From the NCBI GenBank assembly GCA_963576565.1, contig OY755042.1, forward strand, positions 102,914,185-102,978,184: 64,000 bases of DNA, in the 5' to 3' direction. Made by a program: the position numbers and the translations under genes. This document shows positions 31,535 to 41,898 of this stretch, piece after piece. The first letter of the stretch is position 1. The number at the start of each line of letters is the position of its first letter. The notes beneath the pieces are model-generated. The model saw only the letters and a list, made by a program, of their open reading frames with translations, searched no databases and was not told the DNA's origin. Source of the stretch: Aspidapion aeneum. Taxonomy: Eukaryota > Arthropoda > Insecta > Coleoptera > Brentidae.

Positions 31535-31778
31535 CAGCTAATAAATTTCTTCTTCCAGATTGCTGGGGCTCTCCTCCAAATAAAACGCATTAAAGTTTTT
31601 AAACATCTACGGTTCACTTAAAAAATATATTTTTTTAATACTTGCGGTCATTTGCGGTGGATCTGGTCCACATTTTTAAAAAGCAAAATGCTTAGACTGT
31701 ATTAAAAAAAATTAAAAAATTACTTTTGGGTACTTTTTTTAAAATCTTAATTATTTAGCGCACAAAAAAATTGTTATA

Positions 31779-32352
31779 CATTGAAACCTCTCCTTGCGGA
31801 CACCTCTATTAAGCGGACACTCCCTTTTATTCGGCGGGGGCGGGACTGCTGTGTTTTATTTTTATTGTTCAATTGGGTAGTAATAGATAGATCTCTTTAA
31901 AATGGTGCCTAGTAAAAAACTTCTTAGTTTACGTGAAAATTTTTTAACGTTGTTAACGTTTCGGAGAAGGAACATCTATCAGAACGAAAGATCGCTGAAA
32001 AATTTAATATCTGAAAAACCGTTTTTCTTAGAGCGCCGATTTGCCTTTGCCGGCCTTCGTACTTAATCATACTCGGGGTCCTGTATAGTCCTGTGAAGCC
32101 CTGTATAGTCCTGTGGAAGTCCTGTATAGTCCTGTGGGGTCCTATGAAGTCCTGTATAGTCCAGTGGGGTCCTGTAGAAAAATGTGTACACCTACTGTGG
32201 GCAGCTGATCACCCCTCGGGAAAACTCAGGCACCCTAAATTGTTAAATATCTATATATTAAAATTTTGCAGCTCCCTCTCATAAGCGGACACCTCCAATA
32301 AGCGGACAAAATCGACGGAACCGTGAGTGTCCGCTTATGGGAGGTTTCACTG
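31779..32352 (+). mobile_element. pogo-type MITE (copy P4), deleted and interrupted
   Basis: The left end (CATTGAAACCTCTCCTTG) has one mismatch and the right end TGGGAGGTTTCACTG is intact. About 280 bp of the 5' region is missing after CACTCCCTTT, and the body resumes at ATTCGGCGGG. The first-exon remnant follows at about 31902 and is cut by the ACAGGACT element at 32012. Confidence 0.8.
32012..32215 (-). mobile_element. ACAGGACT-minisatellite element, copy nested in P4
   Basis: Reverse complement of 6414-6650: CGTTTTTCTTAGAGCGCCG, TTTGCCGGCCTTCGTACTTA, then AGTCCTGT units, AATGTGTACACC, and GCAGCTGATCACCCCTCGG. The pogo consensus GGAAAAACTCAAGCAGC is split here into TGAAAAAC on the left and GAAAACTCAGGCA on the right, suggesting a short duplication of about 6 bp (GAAAAC). 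Confidence 0.7.
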
Positions 32353-32454
32353 TATTTAAAAGTCAGCCTTTAAAAAATTAGGGCGCAATAAAATGTTTAA
32401 GATATTTTTATCATTTCTTTTTATAAATGTAAAATGCTTACTTATATTTCGCTC

Positions 32455-33441
32455 GGCTCTGGAACGAAATAGCGATGTACAAAATAGCGATGTACAAAAT
32501 AGCGACGTTCAAAATAGCGAGTAATGAAATAGCGACTATCAAAATAGCGATGTAATGAAAGAGCGACTATCAAAATAGCGATGTATTAAAATAGCGTTTG
32601 TAACAAAACAGCGACATATCAAAATAGCGACAATCAATATAGCGATATATCAAAATAGCGACAACCAAAATGGCGACAATCAAAATAGCGATGTATCAAA
32701 ATAGCGATGTATCAAAATAGCGATGTATCAAAATAGCGATGTATGAAAATGGCGATGTATCAAAATGCCGAATCAAACCAAACCGAATCGAATCAAATTA
32801 ATCCTAACCGAAAAGAACCGAAATACGCTATTATATCCGATTTTGACTATACCAGCTTATTTAAAAAAAAACTTTCCTGATTCTTTTCCGGGATCCTAGA
32901 GTGTGTGAATCCGAACCGAACCGAACCGAACCGATCTGAACCGAATTCGGTTCGGTTCGGATTCATACTCTCTAGGATTCCGAAAAAGAAGTCTGGAGAG
33001 TTTTTTTTGAAAAATATGCTGGTTCGGTTCGGATCAGTTTGGGTCGGTTCGGTTCGGTTCGGATTCACACCCTTTAGGAACCCGGGAAAGAAGTCAGGAA
33101 AGTTTTTTTTTTGGAAACATTTCTTAGAAAGAAACCCTTTAGTCGAGCTATATGCCAAAACGGAACCGAAATATCGCTATTTTGATAGTCGCTATTTTAT
33201 GACATCGCTGTTTTGATAGTCGCTATTTTGTTACATCGCTATTTTGATAGTCGCTATTTTGTTACATCGCTATTTTGATAGTCGCTATTTCGTTACAATC
33301 GCTATTTTGTTACATCGCTATTTCGTTACATCGCTATTTTAATAGTCGCCTTTTCATTACATCGCTATTTTGATTGTCGCTATTTCGATACCGCTATTTT
33401 AATAGTCGCTATTTTGTACATCGCTATTTCGTTCCAGAGCC
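32455..33441. mobile_element. Foldback element with subrepeat arms and 9 bp target duplication
   Basis: Tips: GGCTCTGGAACGAAATAGCG and its exact inverse at 33422-33441. ATTTCGCTC occurs directly before (32446-32454) and after (33442-33450), a perfect 9 bp duplication. The arms (32455-32768 and about 33165-33441) are tandem 14-17 bp subrepeats of the type AAAATAGCGATGTATC, inverted between arms. The centre has (CCGAA)n / (TTCGG)n runs and three alternating-orientation copies of a ~70 bp unit containing GGATTCA..CTCT(A/T)AGG. No transposase. Arms of tandem subrepeats plus 9 bp duplication match the plan of Drosophila FB foldback elements. Confidence 0.85.
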
Positions 33442-33450
33442 ATTTCGCTC

Positions 33451-34057
33451 CTTCGTAATAGTTAACTAATTTTTGAACTTTCGCCTAAAAAACTTCTTGG
33501 TTTTATACTTAATAAAATCGCTAAGAAATGCAACTGTTATAGCGAAAAGAGGCAAACAAACAAATTGCCTCGCAAAAATTCCGATACAAAATAAATTCAA
33601 ATAAAAACTTTTTAACATTTTTATGGTTTAGACATTTCTTATCAGATTGCCGTTCACAAAATCCTAAAAAGCTTTTTTGCTACAGGTTGGCCCATTGTGG
33701 AGCGTGCGAAAGTTGTACTCTTCCGCAGTCATTTTTTGGAAGTTTTTTATGATTTTTAATAAATCAACGACTGTTGTGGAAAAAATGTTGTACATAAAAC
33801 ATGTGTAAAATAACTTTTCCGCACTTGACGGCGTGACCGAAGTCCTCTACGCGTCGCGTCGTTCGGTTAACAGACATCGCGTGCGGAAAAGTAAGATTTT
33901 TCTCACTTATTAGGTAAATAACTATGTAAGTTTCTGTAATAAATGTTAAAGAACTTTATAATCAAGAGCGCTGATTGGGGGGAGGAGATAATTGCCCCCA
34001 TTATCTCCTCCCCCTAATTGGATTGGTTTCGTTTGGTTTGGTTTTATCACTTTTTTA
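33451..34057. other. Spacer with a strong hairpin and a CpG-rich patch
   Basis: 33978-34014 forms a near-perfect stem GGGGGAGGAGATAAT / ATTATCTCCTCCCCC around TGCCCCC. Around 33830-33895 CpG is locally dense (TACGCGTCGCGTCGTTCGG). No gene recognised. Confidence 0.5.
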
Positions 34058-34570
34058 TCTTCCTAGCCCGCACAGCAATGGCTAGAGAAGGTATTATTTT
34101 CGAGGATTTTTTTTTTTGAGATAACGCCAAAAATGTGTTATTTGGGTGTATTTTGACCTACGCTAGCAGTATCGTCGTGATGTCTGTCTGTGTGTGTGAG
34201 TGTGTTACTCTGTCCGTAACACGATAGCTCTTAATCCGCCCAACCGATTTTCATGAAATTTTTAGGTAAAATAGTATTCGATACGGTTACGAGCTGATCG
34301 AATTTTGGTCGAAATTCATCAATGCTTCAGTTTTTTGACAGTTAAAAAGTTTAAAAATGCTTTTTAACAGAGCGTCGCATCAATATGCGGTTTTCGGAAT
34401 ATTGTAGCGCATATTTTTTTTTAATTGTATTACAATCAAAAACTTGGTAGGAGCTTTCATTTCAGAGATATTTACAAAAAACTATTTTTAAGGTTCATAT
34501 AGCATGGAGTTTACCTGGAGTGTGCTAATGGGTCAGGAATCTATCAGATCCGTCATGGATCCATTTACTT
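34058..34570 (+). mobile_element. Family G GTCT-microsatellite element, copy 1
   Basis: The left hairpin TCTTCCTAGCC ... GGCTAGAGAAGG is followed by GAGATAACGCCAAAAATG, ATCGTCGTGATGTCTGTCTG, and CCAACCGATTTTCATGAAAT. The tail is TATCAGATCCGTCATGGATC. Copy 2 lies at 44687-45190. Same plan as family A but different sequence. Confidence 0.65.
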
Positions 34571-34945
34571 TTTTTATACGTAGGCTATTTCCCCAATGAT
34601 TTTTTAAAAGAAGTTGATAAAAACTATCGTCTACTTTTCGTTTCGAACATAGTAAAAATTTATTTTTATACTATTTTGGCGAATATTTTATATGTAAACT
34701 TGGATTCAGTTTAGTGTGCATGAGTTTCCATTCCAGATACCATATTTTGAGAAATATAAAGCTGCCTCGTATATCATGTAGAAAATTCTTTTGTGTGCTG
34801 AAATTTTTGAAATGTTGTTATAATGACACTGAATTTTATTTGAAAAATGCGAAACCTCTATATTTACAAAACATTTACGGTTTTATACAACTTTATTGGA
34901 TCGGATTCGTACTACTTGAAATCGTTACCTAATCTGTGAATCTGA
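34571..34945. other. Unassigned spacer
   Basis: AT-rich. A 72-codon frame at 34714-34932 shows no recognisable motif. Confidence 0.4.
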
Positions 34946-36164
34946 GGGCACGGCAGTGCCTCGCCAAGTTCGCGCGCCGTAACCATCTTTTCTTGAAACA
35001 TTTCAGCCGATATTTGACCTACCTAAAACTCTACTTGGGAATGAGCTACGAATCTCAAACTTGGCACAGTCGTAGATCTCCATGGTGTTAAGAACCTCTT
35101 TAGTTTCATGGAATTCCATAAAGTAGTAAAGTAGTTACGAAATTTCAAAAAACGTCGAAATTGCCACTCATTCACTCATGTATAGATCATCAATATTCTA
35201 CTGTACTTCCAGACATGCTACAAAGCTGAAATTTGGCAGACTGATAGAAATTATGACCAAACCTCTGGAAAAAAACTCCAAAATTTTAATTTACTCCCTC
35301 CCCTATACATTTAAAGTTATGTAAAAGTAGGATCGCCCACTTCCGGAAATGCTAGAGAGTTGAGCTTTGGCAGACTGATAGGAACTATGATAAAACTATA
35401 GGAAAAAATTAAAACACCCAAAATTCTAATTTACTTCCCTCCCCTATAAATGTAAAGTTAAGTAAAAGTAGCATTGCCCACTTCCAGAAATGCTAAACAG
35501 TTGAGCTTTGGAAGACTGATAGGAACTATGATAAAACTATAGGACAAAATTTAAAAATACGACGATTTTAATTTATTTCCCTCCCCTATATATGTAAAAG
35601 TAACATTGTGCACTTTCAGAAACGCTAGAGAGCTGAGCTTTGGAAGGCTGACAGGAACTACGATAAAACTATCGAAAAAAATTAAATAACCTCAAAAATT
35701 CAAGTAAGGTATTGCAAAAGTTTTGAACAATATTCCGCAAATTTTACCACTTTACAAATTAAGTATTATCCAATTCCTTTAAAAAAGAAGTGAAATCATA
35801 ACAAAAACATTTCATGTAAAAAAAAGCCAAGTACGCGAAAATGGCATTCCGTAAAAAGAATTGAGATAAAACTAAAGCCAAGTTCTCTAATACAAATTTC
35901 AAAATGAAAGGTTTTTACTAGTTTGGAAATATTTTTCTAAACTTGGCTATTACGGCTGTAAATGACTCTTAGGCACAGTGCTAAATTGAACATAAAGAAG
36001 TTTGGCTGTAATAGCAAAGTTTAAAAAATATTTCCAAACTAGTAAGAACCTTTCATTTTGAAATTTGTATTGGAGAACTTGGCTTTACTTTTATCTCAAT
36101 TCTTTTTTCGGAATGCCATTTTCGCGTACTTGGCTTTTTTTACAAGAAATGTTTTTGTTATGAT
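34946..36164 (+). mobile_element. Family J composite element, copy J2
   Basis: Same three parts as J1: head hairpin GGCACGGCAGTGCC with CGCCAAGTTCGCGCGCCG; four tandem units with CACTTCCAGAAATGCTA landmarks at about 35205, 35339, 35480 and 35612; and a terminal palindrome at about 35805-36164. It has half as many tandem units as J1. Confidence 0.75.
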
Positions 36165-36749
36165 AAAATCTATTCTATTGCTATTATTAGTTCAGGCCCT
36201 ACATACGAGATCCAAGCCATATGCTTTTTGATAGTTTTTTGCTAATAACTCGAAAACAGTCAACTTTTTCAAAAATCTTCTGATATCATTTTTCAAGCAG
36301 ATACAATTTCCTTTCCAACGATGTCCCTTAGTATCCTCTGGCGGCAGTGGTGCGCATTCCATTGGCGTACGAAAAAAGGGGAAATTTTTTAAAATATTTT
36401 TTTATCTATTTTTTGTGGTATTTTTTATCCTTAGCACTATTTTTTTTAAAGAAAATACTTTTGCTTGAAAGCCCATTGTATACAGTTAAACACTTATTAA
36501 GCTAGACATATTCTGGGGGGGTGGTCCCAACCCTAAAAATGTTTAAATGACATTTTTCGGTTTGTTAGAAAAAAATTATCTCGAAAAATCAGGACATTTG
36601 CTGTCCTGATAAGGGTGTTGTCAAAACCCAGGACCTTTTGTTAAAAATCGGGACAGGCCTGAGAAATCAGGATCGGTTGGCAACCCTATCCATACACATC
36701 TCCACTTTTAATATCCTATATTTTAAAAACTAAGACTTTATGGACCCTA

Positions 36750-36791
<42 letters not shown>

Positions 36792-37085
36792 CTTTTATAT
36801 CTACTTTGAGCCGCAGAATACGTGGTTAAAATATTGTGTTCTAATATCGGGACACCCTGTATGAAATTGATCTTAGCAACAGTGTTGAATAAACTTTTCT
36901 TCAGTCATATTTTACATGTATGTAAACATTGCAAGAATGCTCTTTAAACTCATAAATATTCTTGTTGATATGTGTACTCCATATATTATTATGGTCAAAC
37001 ATTGTATACGTTGCGTGTAGCTACTTCATAAGATTTATGTTGAATAAACATTGATCCAGTTTATATCGCAACTAAAGTAACTAAA
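36165..37085. other. Unassigned spacer with (TA)20
   Basis: A perfect TA microsatellite lies at 36751-36790. CGGGACACCCTGTATGAAAT at about 36849 resembles a lone TA-MITE tip. No gene recognised. Confidence 0.45.
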
Positions 37086-37125
37086 TAGTCCAGTCGTTAT
37101 AGAATTTTAGCTTGCAGAAGGTGGT

Positions 37126-38258
37126 GTAGTCGCGATTTTGACTTATGTTGTTGACATTGAAGTCAGGGTTGGAAAACGAAGCCATATTGTGTTATTTTTG
37201 TTTTTGATATTATGGAAGTTTTGTTATTAAATAACATGCTAATTTTTGAGAAAAAAACTTCATATAAACATATGTATGCATCTAAACATTCTAACTTGTG
37301 AGATACAATATGTTTAAAAATTTTCAGAAAATCTCCTTTTTTATTAATATCTATGATACTGCTCTAGATATTTTTGTAAAGTTTTATATTTTGTATATGA
37401 AACACTAAGTACCTATTAACATAATTGAAATCTAATTTTTTCACAAAATGAAAACTCAAAAAAAAATAAAAACGTACAAAATTTCAACATACAACAGCAC
37501 TGCCCCCGTTAGTTAAAAGGCTGCCAGTAATTTTTTTTCGAATTTAGGTTTTTGGTCTCGACGGATTTTCCATCATGTCCTATGTAATTAAATTTAAAAA
37601 AAAACATAAAATCAACAAATGGCAGTAACTGTAGTACTGCCTTATAAACAATTAAAACTTTGAAGTCGTTTTTTTCCGAACCACACTTTCGTCCTTTTAA
37701 CTACCGGGGCAGAGCAGGTATGTTAATTTTTCATATCGTAACGACTTTTCTAATAATAAACTTGCTGCTGCAATTTTATCTATGATCTCCTTAATTTGAA
37801 TTGGACCCAATACCGATTTTTCAATCGGTAATTGATTTCTTAGATTTTTTATGTATTTTAGCACCAAAAATGATCTTTCGCAACTAAGATATGAGATATT
37901 GGCAAGGCCGTACCGAAGGGGGAGATCAGTGGGATCAATCCCCTCCAAAATAGCCAACAAAGTGTGTTAAAAGAGATTTCACAACAGCAACAAAATAAGA
38001 AAAAATTGGACAATATTTCTGCTACATTTTTTTAATCTCCCGATTTTTTCTTCTGGATATTGGTATTGTAAAAAGATATTAATAAGTTAGTGCCATTATC
38101 TCCTCCAACCGGCCCTAAATTGTACCGGCCCACCGGGCATTTGCCCGGTTGCCCGCCTGTCCCATCCAACCCTGATTGAAATCTTGAAAACAAATTTGAG
38201 TGTTCGACCTTGGGGGAGCCGGCTCCCCCCGCTAACTTGGATTTGGTGTGAACACAAA
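37126..38258. mobile_element. Insertion into the palindrome, with hAT sequence and GC-rich MITE pieces
   Basis: It separates the left tip from the rest of the arm. It contains the hAT C-terminal remnant (37697-37960), a GGGG-rich relic (37905-38020) and an isolated GC-rich patch at 38105-38240 with CCACCGGGCATTTGCCCGG and GGGGGAGCCGGCTCCCCCC hairpins. The exact edges and any duplication are not clear; it may be several events. Confidence 0.5.
37697..37960 (-). pseudogene. hAT transposase C-terminal dimerisation domain remnant
   Basis: The minus-strand frame contains YLSCERSFLVLKYIKNLRN then QLPIEKSVLG. C-E-R-x-F-S-x-L-K-x-I-K-x-x-L-R is the signature of the hAT-family C-terminal dimerisation domain (also in ZMYM1-like and DUF4371 proteins). 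About 30 residues are recognisable. The N-terminal part of the frame (from 37960) comes from GGGG-rich MITE sequence and is not coding. The catalytic domain is missing. Confidence 0.65.
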
Positions 38259-40179
38259 GGGTTTACTTGGTTACTGTACAAAAAAACTTTTACACCTTTT
38301 TTTTCAGACCAATGGTTTTCGAGTTATGACGCTAAACATTTCGCCGACATTTTGTATTTTACCAATTTTTTTAGTGGCCTTTAACGTCGAATCTGCTTAT
38401 TTTTGAGAAAATTTGTAATAACATAAAATAAAGACCAACTAATAGCCTACAAAATGAGACTTCATTGAGTTCTCCGGGTAGTACCCTGAAGTGTTAGCAG
38501 AACACCCGTTTCCTATGTATTTCCATAGTATATGCAAAATAAACCGAAATTATTCAGTTTTATGTCATTTTCTCAAGAGGTAAGCATTCTACAGACATGT
38601 AATTAACTTTATTGTAGAAAATTAAATTTTCTTTTAAACGATGTATCACTTAAGTGGGCCAAGTCTACGGTTAGCTCTTAATTGGCATACATAAATTCGG
38701 GTTATTTTTTAGGATCACGAAAAAAAATCATTTTTTTTTAGGTTTTGTTCAGTTTTCAAAAAAACGGAGCATTTTAGGAAAAAATGTTAAAATACCTTTT
38801 TTAGAAAAAAATAAAATGTTCTTTTAAAAAGCGTATCACAAAGATGCGGTAAAGCTATTTTTAACACTCTAGGGACGTCAGCATATTGAAGCTATTTTTT
38901 TAAATTTAATTTTAAATTATTCTTTATTTGTTATTAAATTTTCTTAAAAAGTAAGCTTTTCAAAAAGTTTAATTTTACTCTGTATTGTTAAAAATAAAAT
39001 TATTTTGAATATGAATCCAGTGGGTTTTCAAGGAATATACGCATGTTTGGTGGTTTTTTTTTCAATTCCGTTTTTGGGCGCCCGTGGTGTATTGTCCATA
39101 AAACAGAGTAAAACATTTTTTCTGGTAAAGCTTGGTTTTTAAAAAAATTGGTAAGATACATGATTAAAAAAAAGCACTAAACATGCGTATATTCTTTGAG
39201 TGTTCCCCGTTTACAAAAACCCACTAGATCCATATTCTTTTAAAGTTAATTTTATTTTCAACAATCTAGAGTTAAACAAAATTTTTTGGAAAGCTTAGTT
39301 TTAAAAAAAATTTAATAAAACAAATAAAAAAAAATTAAAGTAACCTCAATATGCAGACACGCCCGTAGTGTTAATAATAGCTTAAACACAAATTTGTGAA
39401 CTCCCTTTAAAAGAATATTTTATTTACTCAACCTTAATTTATTGATGCCGATTAAGTGCTAACCGTGGACTTGGCTCACTGCGTTGATACATTGTTTTAT
39501 TCGTTCGGGTCTACTTCCAACGCTTCAGGGTTCGTATCTCAACAAGGGTACTACCCAGAGAAATCTATGATGTCTCCTTTTATAGGCTATTAGTTGGTCT
39601 TTATTTTATCTCATTACAGATTCTTTCAAAAGTAAGCAGTTTCGAAGTAATAGGCCAATAAAAAAAATTGATGAAAATCCAAAATGGTGGCGAAATATTT
39701 AGCGTCATAACTCAAAAACCATTGGTCTGACGAAAAAACGTTCGTACAATAATGTTTTTCTATAAAATGCTAATATATTCAACTTTTGATTAAATCTTTT
39801 TTTTTTCTAAAACGTACAGTAACCAAGTAATCTTACCACCTTTTGCAAGCTAAAATTCTATAATGACTGGACTACATCGCGATAGGTGAAACGCTCTTAG
39901 ACAAAATAATCTATCAAAAAATTACTCAAAATTAGGTAATCTAGGCACGTTTTTTGAGGGTTGAGGTTTATTTTTTTTTTGTGAGGATTTAAATGCGCGC
40001 TAAGAAATTATTTTCTTTAATAAATGTAAAAAAGTTTCATCAAAAAATATTAAACACTTTTCCCATAAAAGTGTTATTTCAAAACCCTTACACGGTAAAA
40101 TTGTCTTAGATGAAAGCAAATTGCTTTGAAATAAAATAATCTGTGCTTTCCTATTCACCAAGAGAATATTTTCTTGATA

Positions 40180-40982
40180 TTGGCGATTCCAAAAATCGCC
40201 TTCTGGACGGAAAAAATGTGAACCTAGAGAACGAGTAATCATTTGTCGATCGGCCATGTGTTTACATTGCGTTTCTTCATTTTACGGCGTCATACTGTTA
40301 AATTCGTGGTCTTTCTTCTGTTTCCTGTTATAATATAATATATATAAGTAACATAAGTTCAGAACCAGAACCACTAACGTCTTGAACTACGAAGCATAAT
40401 ACGAATTGTTGTGTCTATGGATGCCACTCAAGGAAAGGCAGGGAACCACATGTTTATTTTCATTATTTTCCGAAGACAAATAGTGGGATTCGTGTGAAAA
40501 TCGTTAATGCATTAGGACAGGAGCAATATGTTGACAAAAGGATGGCTTGGGAAAATTCATTATTGATGGGAAAGCCTGTCACTGAAAATATGCGTTATCA
40601 GTAGTTTGCCTTTAATTTCATGAGGGTTACTCTTAATGGCACTTTTTTGAAGACAAAGTGCTAGTATCTCCACGTAACTGTCTGTTTGATTTAATTTACC
40701 AATCAAAATAACATGGTGGGCGTTTAATAATTCTTCTCCTTCTACAATACATCTGCAGTCGATTGAAGATGATGAAAAGACTGAAGCCAAAGTAACAAAA
40801 ATTTCGTTACTCATGTTGGTAAATAAAGCACTACACTGATTTACACAATAAAATAGTCTCTAACCGCTGGAATCCACACCGAACCGCATGCTGGTTTCAA
40901 ACCGCCAACAAGAAATGTTACTCGCTTTCCTCCATGTTTGTTTACGCACCACAGCGCCCTCATCGGTCGTTGAAATCGCCAA
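40180..40982. mobile_element. 803 bp insertion with TTGGCGATT ends carrying an exon-like frame
   Basis: It starts TTGGCGATT and ends AATCGCCAA, with TA on both sides (40178-40179, 40983-40984). In the shorter family T copy the same point reads GTGCTATATCAAG with nothing between the two TAs (47490-47493). The insert holds two minus-strand frames: 40560-40814 (next entry) and 40000-40257, the latter running out of the insert. Bases near 40925-40960 are GC-richer than the surroundings (GCGCTGTGGTGCGTAAACA read on minus). Confidence 0.65.
40560..40814 (-). pseudogene. Exon-like frame resembling the N-terminus of SWIM-type proteins
   Basis: 84 codons from ATG 40814: MSNEIFVTLASVF, then CRCIVEGEELLNAHHVILIG, then EILALCLQKSAIKSNPHEIK. 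The pattern C-x-V-E-G-E-x-x-L-N-A-x-H, followed about 25 residues later by LCLQxS and PHEI, reminds me of the first domain of insect proteins that also carry a SWIM zinc finger. No SWIM motif or downstream exon is visible here. It could be an exon captured by the 803 bp insertion, or a fragment of that element's own gene. The recognition is from memory and needs a search. Confidence 0.3.
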
Positions 40983-41297
40983 TAGCACAAAAAATGTCTT
41001 GCCTCTTTATTTTAATGTGAAACAGAAATTGTTTTATTATAAATTGGAACTAAATTAATCTAAGGCACCGTTTTCTCTGGAAGCAAAATATTACTTATAT
41101 GAAGACAATTTGCTTTGTTACAAAATAAAGTATACTGAGATAAAACAACTAAAGAAGAAAAATAAAGTCTCATTTTAAGATTAAACGCTGCGTTGAACTA
41201 AAAATAAATATGTTGATTCAAAACAAACTGTTTTAAGGTAAAAAAATTTATTCAAGAAAAGTACGTGTTTTCATTGTAGACAAAAAAATTTGCCGTG

Positions 41298-41890
41298 TAC
41301 ACGTTTATTATATGCTATACGCTCCCTCTTCAGACATCAAAGATTCGAAAAGCTTTTTCTAAAAACAATATATTTTGCAAAACAATATAACAGAAAATAC
41401 AGAGGCATATTAAAACATTTCTTATGCAATGTTTTCAAAAGAAACAAAACAATATTTTTTAACGCATTTTTTATCTAAGAAACGTTTATTAAATAAACCA
41501 TTTTTTTTCTCTTTTATGTATGCAAGAAGGAATTCTAATAAAAAATTATCTTTATTCCCAGGTCACAATAATGGATATAGATTAATCCCAGTTGTTTGGG
41601 ATTATTTTTTCTTTTAGTATTTTATTCAGGAGAATATGGAGGGTATTAACTACAGCTTTACCACGGTACTTGAGCATTTCAAGTCGTCTACTATGAACAC
41701 CAATCTCGTCCGCTTACGAATAAATTTTTTTATCACGTGCTGGAGGGCAGGTTCCAAATTAACGTTCATCCAATCTCATGCTAGAGGATAGTATTCTTTG
41801 CCAGGGGCTTATATAGGAACTTTATTTGGGGGGAGAAATATCATAATAAATATTGCATTATACTATTTTGCATAGTGACCAAGAGGTGTA
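41298..41890. other. Unassigned AT-rich spacer
   Basis: No gene motif. TTATATAGGAACTTTATTTG with a GGGGGG run at about 41810-41835 may be a tip of the hAT-like MITE family. Confidence 0.4.
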
Positions 41891-41898
41891 TTCTGTGT

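Larger units (their letters stand above)
37086..39874. mobile_element. Large palindromic element, split by ~1.1 kb
   Basis: The right tip 39835-39874 is the inverse of 37086-37125 (38 of 40 bases; AGAATTTTAGCTTGCA shared). Inside, TTACTTGGTTACTGTAC at 38263-38279 pairs with 39815-39831, GACCAATGGTTTT..GAGTTATGACGC at 38307 with 39690-39728, AGACCAACTAATAGCCTA near 38430 with 39580-39602, and CATGTTTGGTG near 39043 with 39174. Arms ~700 bp, diverged. On the left the tip and the rest are separated by 37126-38258, on the right by only ~4 bases, so that segment is an insertion. Confidence 0.7.
40091..41297. mobile_element. TIR element (family T), long copy with nested insertion
   Basis: Ends CACGGTAAAATTGTCTTAGA and, inward from the right, CACGGCAAATTTTTTTGTCT followed by TGAAAA on both. 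A shorter relative in the opposite orientation is at 47197-47565. Alignment of the two (TATTCTCTTGGTGAATAGGA, GAGGCAAGACATTTTTTGTG, AAACGGTGCCTTAGATTAAT shared) shows that the long copy differs mainly by the 803 bp insertion at 40180-40982. Confidence 0.75.

Noticed and set aside
32461..32768. CRISPR-like short direct repeats (AAAATAGCGATGTATC)
   Set aside because: Contiguous 14-17 bp units without unique spacers, mirrored in the opposite arm of a transposon.
32847..33216. Overlapping ~103-codon frames on both strands rich in NRTEPNR / RFGSVRFG
   Set aside because: They are translations of the (CCGAA)n/(TTCGG)n core of the foldback element; the low-complexity sequence opens both strands.
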